Source: Paralactobacillus_A sp963926925 (GTDB taxonomy: Bacteria > Bacillota > Bacilli > Lactobacillales > Lactobacillaceae). Taken from it: a stretch of DNA of 6,137 nt. Positions within the stretch are counted from its first letter, which is position 1. Every line of letters begins with the position of its first letter. Shown here piece after piece: positions 5,807 to 6,137 of this stretch. The translations under genes and the position numbers were made by a program. The stretch is from positions 1 through 6,137 of the forward strand of contig CAWUZD010000067.1 in NCBI GenBank assembly GCA_963926925.1, written 5' to 3'. The notes under the pieces are model-generated. The model did not search any database. It was not told the DNA's origin and saw only the letters and a list, made by a program, of their open reading frames with translations.

Positions 5807-6137
5807 TTGAGTAATAGTAAAGAACTTCTTTCAGTCGCTGTTAAAGCTGGCGACAGTAAACGTGCTGAAGATATTGTTGCATTGGATATGCAAGGAATTA
5901 GTTTATTAGCTGATTATTTTGTTATTATGAGTGCTAATACTGATCGTCAAGTTGAAGCTATTGTCCAAGCAATTAGTGAACAAGTTGAAGAAGCTGGGTT
6001 TGATGTTCAACATATTGAAGGTCAAAAAGGTTCAACTTGGTATTTAATTGACTTAGGTGACGTTGTTATTCATGTCTTCAAACAAGAAGATCGTGATTTC
6101 TATAATCTTGAAAAATTATGGTCAGCAGCACCACGTG
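5807..6137 (+). CDS. rsfS: Ribosomal silencing factor RsfS, 3' end cut by window
   Basis: RsfS (also called RsfA or YbeB, YqeL in B. subtilis) binds ribosomal protein L14 and blocks joining of the 30S and 50S subunits when nutrients are short. The frame is open from TTG 5807 to the window end, giving 110 residues of an expected 115-120, so only the last few are missing. Seen: the N-terminal helix with KRAEDIVALDM (18-28), the core strand LLADYFVIMSA (33-43), RQVEAI (47-52), EGQKGSTWYLIDLGDVVIHV (71-90) and the family's C-terminal block FYNLEKLW (98-105). The start is TTG, with TAAGGAG 9 bases upstream. It follows yqeK by 22 bases, so it belongs to the same operon. Confidence 0.95.
   Translation, partial: MSNSKELLSVAVKAGDSKRAEDIVALDMQGISLLADYFVIMSANTDRQVEAIVQAISEQVEEAGFDVQHIEGQKGSTWYLIDLGDVVIHVFKQEDRDFYNLEKLWSAAPR

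Overview
The window is ordinary chromosomal core sequence from a low-GC Gram-positive bacterium. It is most likely a member of the Lactobacillaceae, judged from the protein sequences (ThrRS, IF3, L20, NadD with an N-terminal extension), the AT-rich codon use, strong GGAGG-type ribosome binding sites and the gene order. The genus cannot be fixed from this sequence alone. All genes lie on the + strand and coding density is very high. There is no mobile element, CRISPR array, tRNA or rRNA, and no stretch over 300 bases lacks a gene.

Region 1 (1-1250). The C-terminal 347 residues of threonyl-tRNA synthetase (thrS, cut by the window start) are followed by a 209-base non-coding stretch. This holds a good sigma-A type promoter, a structured leader that looks like a Firmicutes ribosomal protein L20 leader, and an intrinsic terminator placed before the infC ribosome binding site. 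The layout fits transcription attenuation by L20. No separate terminator for thrS is visible.

Region 2 (1254-2499). The infC-rpmI-rplT operon encodes translation initiation factor IF3, ribosomal protein L35 and ribosomal protein L20. infC has no ATG, GTG or TTG start that would give a full-length protein. It must start at an ATC codon (1254, or 1257), directly after a near-perfect Shine-Dalgarno sequence. This is the known IF3 self-control design, in which a rare start codon is rejected by IF3 itself. A perfect 7-bp hairpin lies between infC and rpmI, and a strong intrinsic terminator follows rplT.

Region 3 (2500-6137). After a second likely promoter comes the conserved cluster yqeG-yqeH-yhbY-nadD-yqeK-rsfS. 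It encodes a HAD-family phosphatase, a circularly permuted 30S-assembly GTPase, a CRM-domain RNA-binding protein, nicotinate-nucleotide adenylyltransferase, an HD-domain Ap4A hydrolase and the ribosomal silencing factor (cut by the window end). Gaps are 22 bases or less and two junctions overlap by one base (TAATG), so this is almost surely one operon. It joins ribosome assembly and silencing with NAD synthesis and dinucleotide turnover.

No previously undescribed system is evident. The points worth a second look are regulatory: the ATC start of infC, the L20 leader with competing pairings, and the small inverted and direct repeats around it.
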